Assembly: GCF_016808095.1 (NCBI RefSeq)
Contig: NC_068970.1
Location: forward strand, 63,401,130 to 63,465,129
DNA length: 64,000 bases
Direction of reading: 5' to 3'
Origin: Vigna angularis
Taxonomy: Eukaryota > Streptophyta > Magnoliopsida > Fabales > Fabaceae
The position numbers and the translations under genes are program-made. Below are positions 32,901 to 45,659 of the stretch, piece after piece (position 1 is the stretch's first letter; the number at the start of each line of letters is the position of its first letter). The notes below the pieces were generated by a model. It was not told the origin of the DNA and did no database searches. It was given only the letters and a program-made list of their open reading frames with translations.

Positions 32901-35900
32901 TGAATATTGGAGTGGATATCCACAGAATGTTAGTAAAACCTGCGGTAATCAATGGATTTATGGAGATTCTTTTCAATTCTGTGGAGCCCCAGGTGCTACA
33001 AGCAGCAGTTTTCCTTCTAGCCGAGATGGGGTCAAGGGACAACGCTGTAATCGAGACTCTCACCCGTGTGAAGACTGATGTAGAATGTATCATGGCTCTT
33101 TTCAAGAACGGATTGACAGAGGCTGTTGTGTTGTTGCATCTGCTAAACCCTCCCATCACTAGTCTTGCGGAGATGGCCATAGTGGAGTCTCTCATAACGG
33201 TTTTGAATACGAAAGAGGAAGAATCGGTTACGATGTGTTTGAAGCCAAAAACAGCTGCAGTGCTTTTACTTGCCAGGATAACTCGAAGCAGTGAAGAGAT
33301 AATTGCATCATCGGTTGTCAATACCCTTTTCTCTGAAAATGCAATTGGAACTATTGCCAGCAGTTTTGGAGCTGACTTGGCAAAGGAGAGGATTGCTGCA
33401 GTAGAGATCTTATTGAGGTGCATGGAAGAAGATGGGACTTGCAGAAAGAATATTGCTGATAAAGCAGAGTTGTCACCACTTATGGAAACCTTAATCGGTG
33501 CAGATGATGGAGAGCGTTTTAAGATTATTCAGTTTTTTGCTGAGTTGGTCAAATTAAACAGGTAAAAAAATTTCATATTTATAATTACACTAATCTAATT
33601 ATTTAATCTACCTTTTAGTTTGTCTGATAACTTCTTCTGGGGTTCCCTTCAGGAGGACATTCACTGAACAAATTCTCCATATTATAAAGGAAGAAGGACC
33701 ATTTAGCACAATGCATACTCTTCTTATTTATTTGCAGGCAGCTCCTCACGATCATTGTCCAGTTATGGCTGGCCTCTTACTCCAACTTGATCTTCTGGTG
33801 TGAATCTTTGACGCTCCCTATATCTTAAATATAAGAACTAGTTGTGTTTCTTCTTACGTTATCATTTTTTTTCTGCCCACGATAAAATGCTGTTTTACAA
33901 GTAATAGGGGCTTAATTTTCCTCGTGCTATTTTTAGGATGAGCCAAGAAAAATGAGCGTATACCGTGAAGAGGCTATGGATACTCTTATTGCATGCCTGA
34001 GAAACACAGATTTCCCCGTTACCCAATTAGCAGCTGCAGATACAATCATGTCACTGCAAGGGAGCTTCGACTTCTTCGGAAACCCTCTATGCAGAGAAGT
34101 CCTCCTTAAACGTGCAGGTATTGACAAAAGTTCCAGAAATCTTGTACTGGTGGGCCATCAGATTAGCAACTCCAGTCCAGAAATTGATATAACTCCAGTA
34201 AAGTCTTTTGAAACATTTCTTCTATTTTGACTTTGTGCTTTCTCCTTGCCAAATATTTTTTCTGATGCCTTATTTTTTGTTTGGCATCAACAGGAAGACG
34301 AGAAGGCAGCTGATGATTCGGAAAGAAGAATTGCATATGTTCTAGTTAGCCATGAATTTGGCACTATTTTTGAGGCTTTAGCTGATGGCATGAAGGGCCG
34401 AAATCCAGAACTACGATCAGCATGCTTTATATCAGCTACCTGGCTCACGTACATGTTGAGCATTCTACCAGATACAGGTATACAAGTACCAGCTCGTGCT
34501 TGTTTGCTGAAGCAGTTCATAGCTAAATTTAATTCGGCTCGGGATGTAGAAGACAGAATCCTTTCTATGGTTGCTCTCAATAGCTTTCTTCAGTTCCCTG
34601 GTAAGGTTCACAAAGCCATTAATTAGAACTTACAGCTTACAATCATCATTTCAAAATGTGGTAGCAGTAATCTTGTCTAAAAACGAAGGAGTAAGCGCTG
34701 ATAAGCAGTTCCTCGAAGCATGATAAGCCACTGAAGTTACAGAATTCAGCGTTGATTTAGATCAGATATCATCTATATTAATATTGTATGCTTTCTTGGT
34801 CTATTATTGGGAATGAAAAAGTTCAAAATATTTTCCTTCTACATGATACGAGGCTTTCTATATATTTATGTTTTCGAATTCCTGCAAGTCATTGTTATGC
34901 AAAATAAAAAAAGGATGATGATACGTTTTATTGTGAATTTCAGAAGGCTTAGGTGATCTAACTTCCTACACTAAGGATATCTTAAGAGGATTGAGAGAGC
35001 TGAAGAGATCCTGTCCCTTGGCATCTAAAATGCTAAAATCTCTGGTTGAAGAAAATGAATCTAAAGCGGTAAGTTCTTGTATTCTTAACCCATTTTCTAG
35101 TACAGGCAATCAGGCATTGTGGATTATTTAAATTTCTCCATTGGAACAGGACATTTGGATACATAAAGAGCTCATAAAAGAAGACTGCAGCGAAAATGGA
35201 GAGGTGGTGTCTGTCACGTGCTTTAAGGATAAAATATTTTCTGGTCATACAGATGGGACGATTAAGGTGATCAGATTAAAAGTTTACATGTTCTGTGAAT
35301 TCTAATGAATAAGGATTTTAAGTGTGAACAGAGACATATTTCCTAAGGCTGTTGTAGTTTATTTAAATGTCCTTTTTTGTAAAAACCAATATTTGTTTCC
35401 CTAGATTGTCTAGAAAATAAATCATTATTGATCTGTCAATTTATGCAATTACAATAAATGAGAATTAGGTGCAACGTGCTTCTTAGATAGATCTAAATAA
35501 GTATAAATGTAGATATATGTATAGCAGAATGGAGTGGACTTTATGTGGTGTTCTCTGCTACATGCTTGAAAGGTTGAATAGATCTATAAATTCTTAGTCA
35601 TGCCTATCATTGCGAAATACGTTCCTGTATTGGTTGCAAACTACAACCTTACTGTAATATGAACTGACTGGAAAATACTCTGTGACTTCTGAAGGTCTGG
35701 ACATTAAAGAATAATTTATTCCATCTGTTGCAAGAAATCCAAGAACATACTAAAGCAGTGACAAACTTGGTGATTTCAGAGTCTGGTGACAGGCTATACA
35801 GTGGTTCACTTGACCGAACTTCAAAGGTAAAATATTAGGTAGTTACTCTAGCTTCAATGTCAAGCCGTCTGCTAAAAAGGGGTTTGTTTCATTAAATAAC

Positions 35901-37302
35901 AGGTCTGGTCCATTGGAAAGGCAGCAATACATTGTGTACAGGTGTATGATATGAAGGACCAGATTCATAATTTAGTTGTAACCAATAGCTTAGCTTGTTT
36001 CGTTCCGCAGGGCGCCGGTGTCAAGGTACTCTTAAACTATGAATGCATGTTCTTATTTGAATGGTGCTGAGAGAGTCTGATCACTTCTTTTATACAATCT
36101 AGAGTGTAAAATAACACTAGTCTCCTTATTATCAGTGCCTCTGTCACACTCAACCGTAGTATAAAACATTGTGCTCTTTACTTTGCTCTGATCTGCAAGT
36201 TGTACCGTTTACTTTATTTTATTCCCATGTGACTGATTATGTGATTGAAAACAAACTCCCCAGCATTGTTTTCTACTGAAATTACTTGGCTTTCTCATCA
36301 GGTTCAGACACTGAATGGAGAGTCAAAAGTGTTAAATTCTAGCAAATATGTGAAGTGTTTGACTCATGTTGATGGGAAGTTATATTGTGGATGCCATGAC
36401 AGCAGTGTTCAGGTATAGAGTTTTTTTAAGTGTGAGACAGTCTAATGGATGCTATATCAACATTCTTGCAATAATATTCACCTGATATTTCAGGAGATAC
36501 ATTTGGCCACTGGAACAGTCAACACTATTCAAAGTGGTTATAAAAGATTACTTGCGAAAGCAAACCCTATTCATGCAATACAAATTCATGGTGAATTTAT
36601 ATATGCAGCTGGTTCTTCCATGGATGGATCTTCTATAAAGGTATCTTAGACTCGTTTTGATTTAGCAGTATATAGAAAGGTAAAAAATAGTTAAAATTTA
36701 GCTAGAAACCCCGGGTTTCATGATATTTTGAATTCCGAAGGGCAGAAAATGTATAAGCTACTTGGTGTTAATTTTAAAGATGACATACCATTATCATAGT
36801 TAGCTAACTGATGCACATATAAATGTCAAGATATGGAACAGTTCCAGTTACAGTATGGTTGGATCACTGCAAACTGGATCTGAAGTGCGGACTATGGCAG
36901 TGAGCTCAGGATTGATTTATCTGGGGTGCAAAGGAGGTACTGTGGAAATTTGGGATAAGAAGAAAAGCAGTAAAGTTGACACGTTGCAAATGGGTACCAA
37001 TTGTAGGGTCAATTGCATGGCTCTAGACAGGAATGAAGAAGTTTTGGTAACTGGAACTTCAGATGGACAAATTCAGGTTACTTCTTACCTTATTCAATTA
37101 TTAAACGATTGAAATTTTACTCTGGCTCACTTATTAGAGTTCAAAGTCCTGCATTTTTATTTTGTCATCAATTCACCGTCTGTGTAGGCATTTGTACATT
37201 GTCTTCCAAGTTCCAAATCAGATATAAAGGAAACTGTAATGATAGAGCTTTCCATTGACAGTTACTAAATCTCTGGTACTGCAGGCTTGGGAAATGAATT
37301 AA
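29909..37302 (+). CDS. LIN/CERBERUS-like U-box and WD40 E3 ubiquitin ligase
   Basis: Fifteen exons in one frame: 29909-30712, 31883-32113, 32234-32316, 32404-33561, 33653-33797, 33937-34197, 34294-34600, 34944-35068, 35150-35266, 35695-35826, 35903-36025, 36302-36412, 36494-36640, 36831-37076 and 37285-37302, about 1335 residues. An N-terminal helical region (residues 1-268) is followed by a Ser-rich linker, a U-box at about 396-470 (DFVCPITSHIFDDPV, TYERKAIEEWF, CPITRQKL), ARM-like repeats to about 1050, and WD40 repeats (FSGHTDGTIKVWT, YSGSLDRTSKVWS, TGTSDGQIQAW). The U-box recruits the E2 and the repeats bind substrates. LIN/CERBERUS of Lotus and Medicago is needed for rhizobial infection threads. 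The N-terminus here differs from that protein, so this is probably a paralogue of general function. The last exon is uncertain: an acceptor at 37186-37187 gives an alternative end at 37268. Confidence 0.9.
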
Positions 37303-39491
37303 CAGAAGATTTTGAGAGTACAGCTGGTGCGGGAAGACATAGATGAACTTCACAATATTTGATTCGTTGATACTTTCATTTTAGGTTCTTCGTGAACTGT
37401 ATATCCAAGTGCCTTGTACATAAGATTAAGAATAATGATAAATGACATATATTTACATTTATTTTATACATGTTACAAAAATAAAATTATCATTAAAAAA
37501 AGTAATTTTTTTTGTATTTTTAAAAAATAATAATAAAAATAAATAAATGAATGTAAAAAATTTGTGTATCCAAATATATTTTTTATAACATTAACTCGTA
37601 GATACGTGATTAGATTCCTACATGTGAAGTTATCTTTTTATTTGTTTTCCTTTTCTTATGGAAGGATGTTTGTAGGGTGGAAAGATGACGAGAACTTCTC
37701 CTATGTGAATAACATTATGCTTTTGTGTGGGTCTCCGATGTTTAATTTTTTGAAAAATTATATGAATAAGTATAAAGAAAACTATATGAATAATCATGAT
37801 CTTACAATTATATTTTAATGGTCTGATAAAAAAATTACCTTTTTATTAAAAAATAAGTATTAACAGGGTAATATTAAAAGCTGTATTAGTATATAATCGT
37901 ATTGCTTATATATAATAACTAATTAATTCATTATCTTATCATCGATATATGATATAATGTTGTACCTCTAAAATTCTTGTTAACATTTTTTCTTTTCTAA
38001 ATTTTTTTTTATAATTTTATTTTATTTAAATTATATCTTCGTTATTCTGATTTTTACTTCTCCTTTTATATTTTCTTTTTCATGTTTTCAAATTCTTTAC
38101 GCTTAAATTTTAGAGTTATCTTTTATTATTTTCTTTCAAACAAGTATTGAAAGTACATTAGTTTTCCATTAAGTGAAAAAAGTCTATTGATTTAAATAGA
38201 TGAAAATACAGAAACTAATAAGTATTATTTGTAGTTATTTTAACGTTTAATACGCTGTAATAGTAATCTTGTTTTGACAAGGTTTATATATTTATTTTAA
38301 CTACATTTTTGTTTGCTATCTTCATAATGTATTTTAATTTCATCGGTACTAAAAATATTCGATGACACACTATGACTATTTTGATTTTTTAAGTTTTTTT
38401 TAAAAGGGTTATTTTTTAGAAATGGGAGATTGAACAATTTTATTGGATTCTTTAAAAAAAATAAACATATAAAAAATTATTGCAGTTTGAATATCAGAGC
38501 CACTGAGTCGTAAATTGAACCAAACAAAGATAATTATGCATGAAGGAAATTTATATTCATTTATTTGTGATAGATGCACTATCACACTGATTAAGGGATT
38601 AATAGGGAATTTTTACTAAAATACATAAAAACACATTTTTAACATTTTTAACATTTTTAAATATATTCATATATTTTTAAGAAAAAAAATTCTTATTTCA
38701 ATTCCTTAATAAGACTCATATTTTTGGGGAAGGTTTTCTTTTTTTTTTCTCACTAGCACTGCGCTAACAAAAATTACCCCACTAATATGGTTATTTTTTT
38801 TCACCTAAATATTTAGAAAAAAAGTTTTAGAAAAATAATATGTTTTATATAATAAAACTCAATAATAAAAATTTTATTTTTACGTTAAATTTTTTATATT
38901 AAAATAATTAAATCTCGTTATCTATAATAGATAATCAGTTCTAAGACGTTATCTTTTAAGCTCTTACAAAATCAATTTTGTCAAGATTATTTTTATCAGA
39001 TTGACAATTAAAAATAAAGCTAATTCATCACACTTGAAATGACATTTTGTTTTCACCCTTTGAAACCTTGATCCGCCGTGTGACAAGTTGATTACCCTTT
39101 CATTCGATCGAGTCACATATACGATACCACAACGTATTTTTCACTTCAAGATGATGCCACAGAGAATCAAGACCAATTGAATCCCATTTCATTTACTTCC
39201 TATGACCAACTAAATGGTTTACTATTTTTGTGTGCTAATTATAATTTTGTTTTCCTTTATAAGAAAATTATTGGTTGTTTGCAACAACAAATACTCATCT
39301 CCTTCTATAACTGAGCTGCGACAACAAATTACTATAATATTGTTGTCAATAAGTTAATTGTATGTGTAAAGAAAGAGCCTTATACATAAGTCTGAGTTTA
39401 TGTAAACTAAAGTTTTTCTGTTGTAGTAACGGACTTCAATTATGTTTTGTGTGTAACCTTTCCATGTAGCAGAAGAAGAAGGGCGATACCA
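37303..39491. other. Intergenic region, upstream DNA of first NPF gene
   Basis: AT-rich, with no coding frame supported. 38075-38790 is a diverged copy of 42236-42900, and 39040-39475 matches 45190-45640, so much of this region belongs to the duplicated NPF unit. 37440-37600 also resembles 41830-41980, placing the left edge of the duplicated unit just after the LIN-like gene. Confidence 0.6.
38075..38790 (+). repeat. Duplicated upstream block, copy 1
   Basis: Matches 42236-42900 in the same orientation with few gaps. Shared landmarks include CATGTTTTCAAATTCTTTA, AAAAAAGTCTATTGATTTAAAT, AACTAATAAGTATTATTT and ATTACCCCACTAATAT. It lies upstream of the first NPF gene. Confidence 0.85.
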
Positions 39492-41569
39492 ATGGAGCAG
39501 AATAAAGGCATTGAACTAGTTGAAAGGAAAAGGGGTGGTTTCAGAACCATTCCCTTAATCATAGGTGACGACCATTTTTATATCAAATAGTATGTATCAA
39601 ATGTTTTTTCTTTTTGCGCAATCTTGTGTTACTGCCAGTGAAATAAAGGAGTTCTAACCAAGGTGTGATTTACAATCTTCTTATTTTAGCAAATGAGACC
39701 TTTGAAAAGATTGCAATAGTGGGGCTTCGTGTAAACATGATATTGTACTTGCTACAGGAGTACCATTTTGAACCTGCAACTGCAGCCATTGTAATATTCC
39801 TGTGGAGTGCCTTCACAAATTTTTTGCCCATCTTTTGTGCTTTCCTTTCTGACTGTTGGCTCGGACGATTTTCTGTTGTTGCACTGGGAACAGTCATACA
39901 CCTTGTTGTAAGCCATTACAACCACATTCTTAAACCATTGAAATTTAGCTCCTTATCAGTTATATTTGGTGCGTAGTGCATCAAAACTTACCTGAATTTC
40001 CTTCGTCTTGGTTTTTATCTTCTTTGCAGGGCTTAGTTGTGTTGTGGCTCACTGCTATTATCAGGCATGCAAGGCCTCAGTGTGATATAGAACCTTGTGC
40101 AAACCCAACAGGATCTCAACTCCTGATTCTTTTTTCTTCATTGATTCTCATGGCTCTTGGAGCCGCTGGAATTAGGTCGTGTACCTTAGCCTTTACTGCC
40201 GACCAAATCAACAACCCTGAAAACTCACGAAACGAGAGTACCATGAAGAGTTTCTTCAATTGGTATTATGTTTCGGTTGGCCTTTCCGTAACGATTTCAA
40301 TGACATTTATAGTGTATATTCAAGTTAAGACAGGGTGGATTGTGGGTTTTGGAATTTCGACGGGGCTTATGTCATTTTCAGCTATCTTGTTTTTTCTGGG
40401 TTCTTCCATATATATCAAAGTGAAACCAAACAAGAGCCTGTTCGCGGGCTTTGCCCAAGTGATTGCAGCAGCTTGGAAAAACAGACACTTACCTTTACCT
40501 CCAAAGAACTCCGACCTTTGGTATTTCCACAATGGCTCTAATTTTGTTCAACCTACAGACAAAGTAAGGTATGTATAGTAGTTAGTCATACAACAAATTT
40601 CATGTGAGAATCTTGCTTTTTTCTTTGTATTGTGTGTTTAATAATAAATAATAAATAATAAATTTCGTTGGTTTGTTGTCTCTACCGAGGTTCTTGAACA
40701 AGGCTTGCATGATAAAGAACAAAGAGAAAGATTTGGACTGTGATGGGATGGCCAAAGAGCCATGGAGTGTGTGTACAGTGAGACAAGTAGAGGAATTGAA
40801 AGCCATAATCAAAGTCCTTCCGATTTGGTCTACCGGCATAATAATTGCTACTACCATAAGCCAACAACCATTTTCAGTGATTCAAGCAGAAACCATGAAC
40901 AGAGTGGTGTTGAATATGGAAATCCCACCGACCAACTTCGCTGCATTTATATTCGTGACTTTGACCCTATGGGTGGTTTTGTATGATCGAATTTTACTCC
41001 CATTGCTCCCTAAGGAGCGAGTACTCACTGTAAAACAACGAATGGGAATTGGGTTAGTGATTTCATGCTTGGCTAGTATGGTGGCGACATTGGTAGAGAA
41101 GAAGAGAAGAAATGAAGCAATAAAGGAAGGGTTTTTGGACAACCAGAGAGGAGTGGTGAACATGACAGCCATGTGGTTGGTGCCACAATTCTGCCTATAT
41201 GGTTTAGCACAAGGTCTTAATTTCATCGGACAACTTGAGTTTTATTACTCTCAGTTTCCGAAAACGATGTCTAGTGTTGCTGTTTCGCTGTGTACCCTTG
41301 GCCTTGGAGTAGGGAACTTGGTCGGAAGCCTGATTGTGAAGGTTGTGAAAGATGGAACGAAGAAAGGAGGAAAAGATAGTTGGCTAGCATCAAATATTAA
41401 CAGAGGACACTATGATTACTACTATGGCCTACTTTTCATTCTAAATTTGGCTAATTTGCTATGCTTTTGCATATGGAGCAGGGCTTATGGGAGTACTCAG
41501 GATATAAAATATTGGGATGAAGAGATTCATACAAAATTCATATCTAAGAAAAACACCAACACAAAATAG
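39492..41569 (+). CDS. NRT1/PTR family (NPF1-type) proton-coupled transporter, copy A
   Basis: Four exons: 39492-39564, 39690-39907, 40030-40568 and 40690-41569, giving 569 residues, the usual size of the family. The product has the PTR/MFS fold with about twelve membrane segments. The proton-coupling motif ExxE[K/R] is ETFEK at residues 27-31. Other family blocks are FLSDCWLGRF, FNWYYVSVGL in the fourth-fifth segment region, and QLEFYYSQFPKTM followed by GVGNLVGSL near the C-terminus. NPF proteins carry nitrate, peptides or hormones across the plasma membrane. NPF1 members include the Medicago nodulation transporter LATD/NIP, but the substrate cannot be told from sequence. Its tandem copy lies 4.1 kb downstream. 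Exon boundaries are the same in both. Confidence 0.93.
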
Positions 41570-41892
41570 AGAAAACAACAAAACAAATAAAGGGATTCTG
41601 CAGTATATTTTATTTGTAATTGTAACTATAATAATGGAATAATATGTCCGTCAAAGAGATTTATTTAGATTATTTAAATATTTATTATCTTTAAAAAATG
41701 ATTTTTTTGCTACCAATATTATTATTTTATTTGATTTTATTCCTTTAAAAGAAATAACATAATAATAATTTTTTTTGGCACATATTCTTAAAATTTGGTT
41801 TTGAGTCTAACTTGAAAGAATAATAGTATAGTGATCATTTTTACATTTATTTGACTTATAATACAAGTATAAAATAATTATAAAAATGAATT

Positions 41893-41915
41893 TATATATA
41901 TATATATATATATAT
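41893..41915. repeat. TA dinucleotide microsatellite
   Basis: An uninterrupted run of alternating T and A of 23 bases, preceded by AATT and followed by TTAAAAAAAA. Confidence 0.9.
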
Positions 41916-42235
41916 TTAAAAAAAAGTAAAAAGAAAACACTATAATAATGTAAAGAATTTATGTATCTCAAAATATATTTTTCAATTTCAAAACTAATTC
42001 GGGCAGAGCAGGGAATATATAAGATCGAAGTTACTTAATAGCTATCGAACATGCAAGGAATAATATTTAAAAACATTTCGTAACCAATTTATCCGGTAAA
42101 AAGTTGAATGTCATAAACGGAGAATAAACATAAATGTTGAATAATCTTATACAAAGTTAATAATGTTTCAAGTTAAAAGATTAATTTCCTTATATTTATG
42201 TATGTTTTTGTATTTATAAATAATGTGATAAAGTG

Positions 42236-42900
42236 ATTTTTTTTCATGTTTTCAAATTCTTTATGTTTAATTTTCAGAGTTATCCCTTTTTTTTCTTTAA
42301 ACAAGTATTTAAACTACATTAGCTTTGCATTAAGCGAAAAAAGTCTATTGATTTAAATGGATGAAAACATAGAAACTAATAAGTATTATTTATAGTTATT
42401 TTAACGTTTAATACATTGTAATTGTAATGTTGTTTGTTCACAAGTTTATATATTTATTTAACTACAATTTTGTTTGTTATTTTCATAACGTATTTTTATT
42501 TTATCACTACTAAAAATATTCGAAAACATTACACAACACACGATGACTATTTTTATTTTTTAAGTTTTTTTAAAGGGTTATATTTTGGAAATGGGAAATG
42601 AATAATTTTATTGGATACTTTAAAAAGAATAAAACAAATAAAAAAACATTGTAGTTTGAATATCAGAGTCTCTGAGTTATAAATTGAACCAAACAAACAA
42701 AGATAATTATACAAACATGAGGTTACTTAAAAAGGAAATTTATGTTCATTTTACTAAAATACATAAAAACGCATTTTTATCATTTTAAAAAATATTTTTA
42801 ATAAAAAAATTATTTTAATTCCTTAATTAGACTCATATTTTTGGGGAAGTTTTTTTTCTTTCTTACTAGCAATACTCTAACAAAGATTACCCCACTAATA
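42236..42900 (+). repeat. Duplicated upstream block, copy 2
   Basis: Counterpart of 38075-38790 in the same orientation. The match stops at CCCACTAATATTG near 42901, after which sequence unique to this copy begins. Confidence 0.85.
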
Positions 42901-45659
42901 TTGCATGGATGGGCCTTATTAACATGAACCAACATATATCTACCTCATTAACATGCTAACATAACGGGTCATTTACCTTCTATTAATTTTGGTAATAATA
43001 TCGTATACAGTACACATTAACATAAGAAGTAAATTATTATGGTAAAAAACAAGTGAAAAAAATGAAAATGTTTGAAAAATTAATTAAAACAGACAACATA
43101 ATAAGGATAAAATATAGATAAATATTCTTTTGACGAACTTAAATTAAAATTTTATAATTTAATAGATATTTAATTTGGAGAAATAAATTATTAGTCCTTA
43201 AATAAAAATGGCTAGTATAATGTAACTTAAAAACATATAATGTTTTATGACTGATACGATTAATTGAATCATGTTAGAATGGGAGTACTGATACAATGTT
43301 GTGTGAATGCTACATTAAATTAAGCTAAGTATTAATATTTTTACTTTGAAAAAGGATTACCCTGAAAGCTAGAAATATATTAATTATTAATTCCATGTTA
43401 AATTCATTTTAAACTAATGATTAAAATAGTTTATTAGTTTATTTTGAAATTGCATTCACTTTAAAAATTACTTCCATAAAATATGTTAAACAAAACAACT
43501 ATAAATAAGATCTTAGTATATATAAACCTAGAAAAATAATGACTAAATCAACAGCTATACCTCATTAAAAAAAATAAAAAATATAATTTTAAAAACACCT
43601 AATTTTAACATCGAAATGCTTAAAAGGCACTTGGACAATAAAAATTGTTAAAGTAGAAGATGTGAAATCATCAACCAGTTGTAGCAAAATAGAATATTAC
43701 AGTTAATATTAAGCTTTCAAACTTCACCACAGTTTTTTTGTAAAAAGGAAAAAATAAAGTGTTATTTTCATGTAATTTAGCCACACTGTTAAATACTTTG
43801 ATATATAAATTACTCCTCATTCAAGGGGAGGGTAAGTTAAACGGAATCAAACATTTTTTGGTTAAATAAATTATATTTAAGCTTAATACAATTTATTTCC
43901 TGTAAAAAATTACACTTTAGTATAAACGAGCTAAAATTAAATTTAGGTTTGACATGTGAATTTTAAATTCAACATATTAATTTATTTAAAAAGGTATTAT
44001 TTATTTATTAACCATATTATTGAAGTTATTAATCTAAATTTATACTAATTGTGCATTTAATAAAAAGGGTAACGTTGTTTTCCAAGCATTGACAACATAC
44101 TTACTTACTAATTATCAATATTTACGAAAATATGTATCAGTTTCTGATCAAAAGTGTAAATTGAAAAAATATTTATGATAAGTTTATTTATCCGCAATAG
44201 TTTTATAAAATTTACCAGTTTCTAATAGTTAGTTTTTTAAACTTTAAGTTATTTTAATGATATATTTTATAAGTGTTCATGTATCAATATGCATCTAAAC
44301 AGTTCAAAAATCGATTAATCATTTATCAATATCTGTATCTAAACACGGATAACTTGTTTGATTTTAAACACTACAAAGCTCCTATTTAATAAGAAAATAT
44401 TAATTTAAAAATTAATTAAACTGTTTTCCAAACTGACTTTGATCAATATGAGAAATTAGAGTTCAACTTTTGTTACGTTATATTACTGGAAAATTTGGTT
44501 TTTAGCCTTAAAATATAAATAATTAGATAGTTAATAATTTTTTTGTTCAAAAATATATATATTATAGAGAAGTGAACGTATAAAATAAAAAACATTGTAC
44601 TAGTCAAAATCAACAAATTAAATTGTGTGAAAAGTTCATGGCATTTTTTTATAACTACGTAGGAACTATAACTAACAACCAATGTTTTCTTTTGGGAGTA
44701 AAGTTTAAAATTTTAACTTTTTGAAACTAAACAAATGTGTCAAGGAAAATAAAAAAAAAATAACAGCTGTTAATTTTAAGTTCATAACCAGTCATTTGAC
44801 TCGGAATAATAAAATTCACTGTTAAAAAAATATTCATACTTAAATATTTAGCAAATATTAACCTTTTGTATACATGCAAAATTAGTTTCCACACATATAA
44901 ACAATGATTTTTCGAAGAAACCAAGAATTCGGTTGATGTGACATGTTTGGAACTCGGAATCTAACTAGGAGTTACAAAAGACAACATCGTTTCATCCAAA
45001 GGATCAAATTTAACTTCTATTTATATCCTAATTAATAAAAAAAATCACACTTTTTTTACGGAAACCACTTTCCAATTAAATTTTAATTCCTTTTCCGTGT
45101 TTACAATGATTTTCATGAAAATAAGTTTTAGATCAAACAAACAGTCAAAAACGTAGTTCACTGATAAGTGAAATAACATAAATTCAGTAAATTTTGTGCT
45201 TCACCCTTAGAAACCTTTGATCCGTCGTTGGACACTAAAACCAACCTTTATGTTTAATAGAGACACATTCTTTCACTTCAAACTATGGTACAACGTGGAC
45301 GGCAGATTCCGAATAAGACCAATTACATCACCAAAAATCTTATTTATTTAGTAAGTTCTCACAACAGTGGGAGCTAAAACCTTGGAATTTTTACACAGGC
45401 ATGTTTATACACGACATCTTTTTCATCCCTTGACCAAACTAAAACGAGAAATGGACAAGAACATGAATAAATATTCATTTGTTTCAATTACTAAGATGAC
45501 AGAGCATAAGTAATAACGAGGTTATGCCTCCACCGAAGTTCAACTGAGGAGAGAGATCTATTTCTGTGTATAAAACAAAGCTCTTGTATAGTGTAGCAAC
45601 GAGTAACGAGCTTCAAGTATATTTGTGTCTAACCTTTTCATGTGTATCGCAGAAGAAAA

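Larger units (their letters stand above)
41570..45659. other. Region between the two NPF genes
   Basis: No gene is supported in 4.1 kb. 41893-41915 is a TA microsatellite. 42236-42900 is the second copy of the upstream block found at 38075-38790, and 45190-45640 matches 39040-39475. Between them (about 42905-45190) is about 2.3 kb of AT-rich DNA with no counterpart upstream of copy A. It has no terminal repeats or coding frame that I can see. Confidence 0.6.

Noticed and set aside
32875..33423. 182-codon minus-strand frame
   Set aside because: It lies opposite exon 4 of the LIN-like gene, whose sense frame is continuous with the U-box.
42905..45190. A transposon as the source of the extra 2.3 kb upstream of NPF copy B
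   Set aside because: I could not find terminal repeats, a target duplication or coding remnants, so the DNA is described only as extra sequence.
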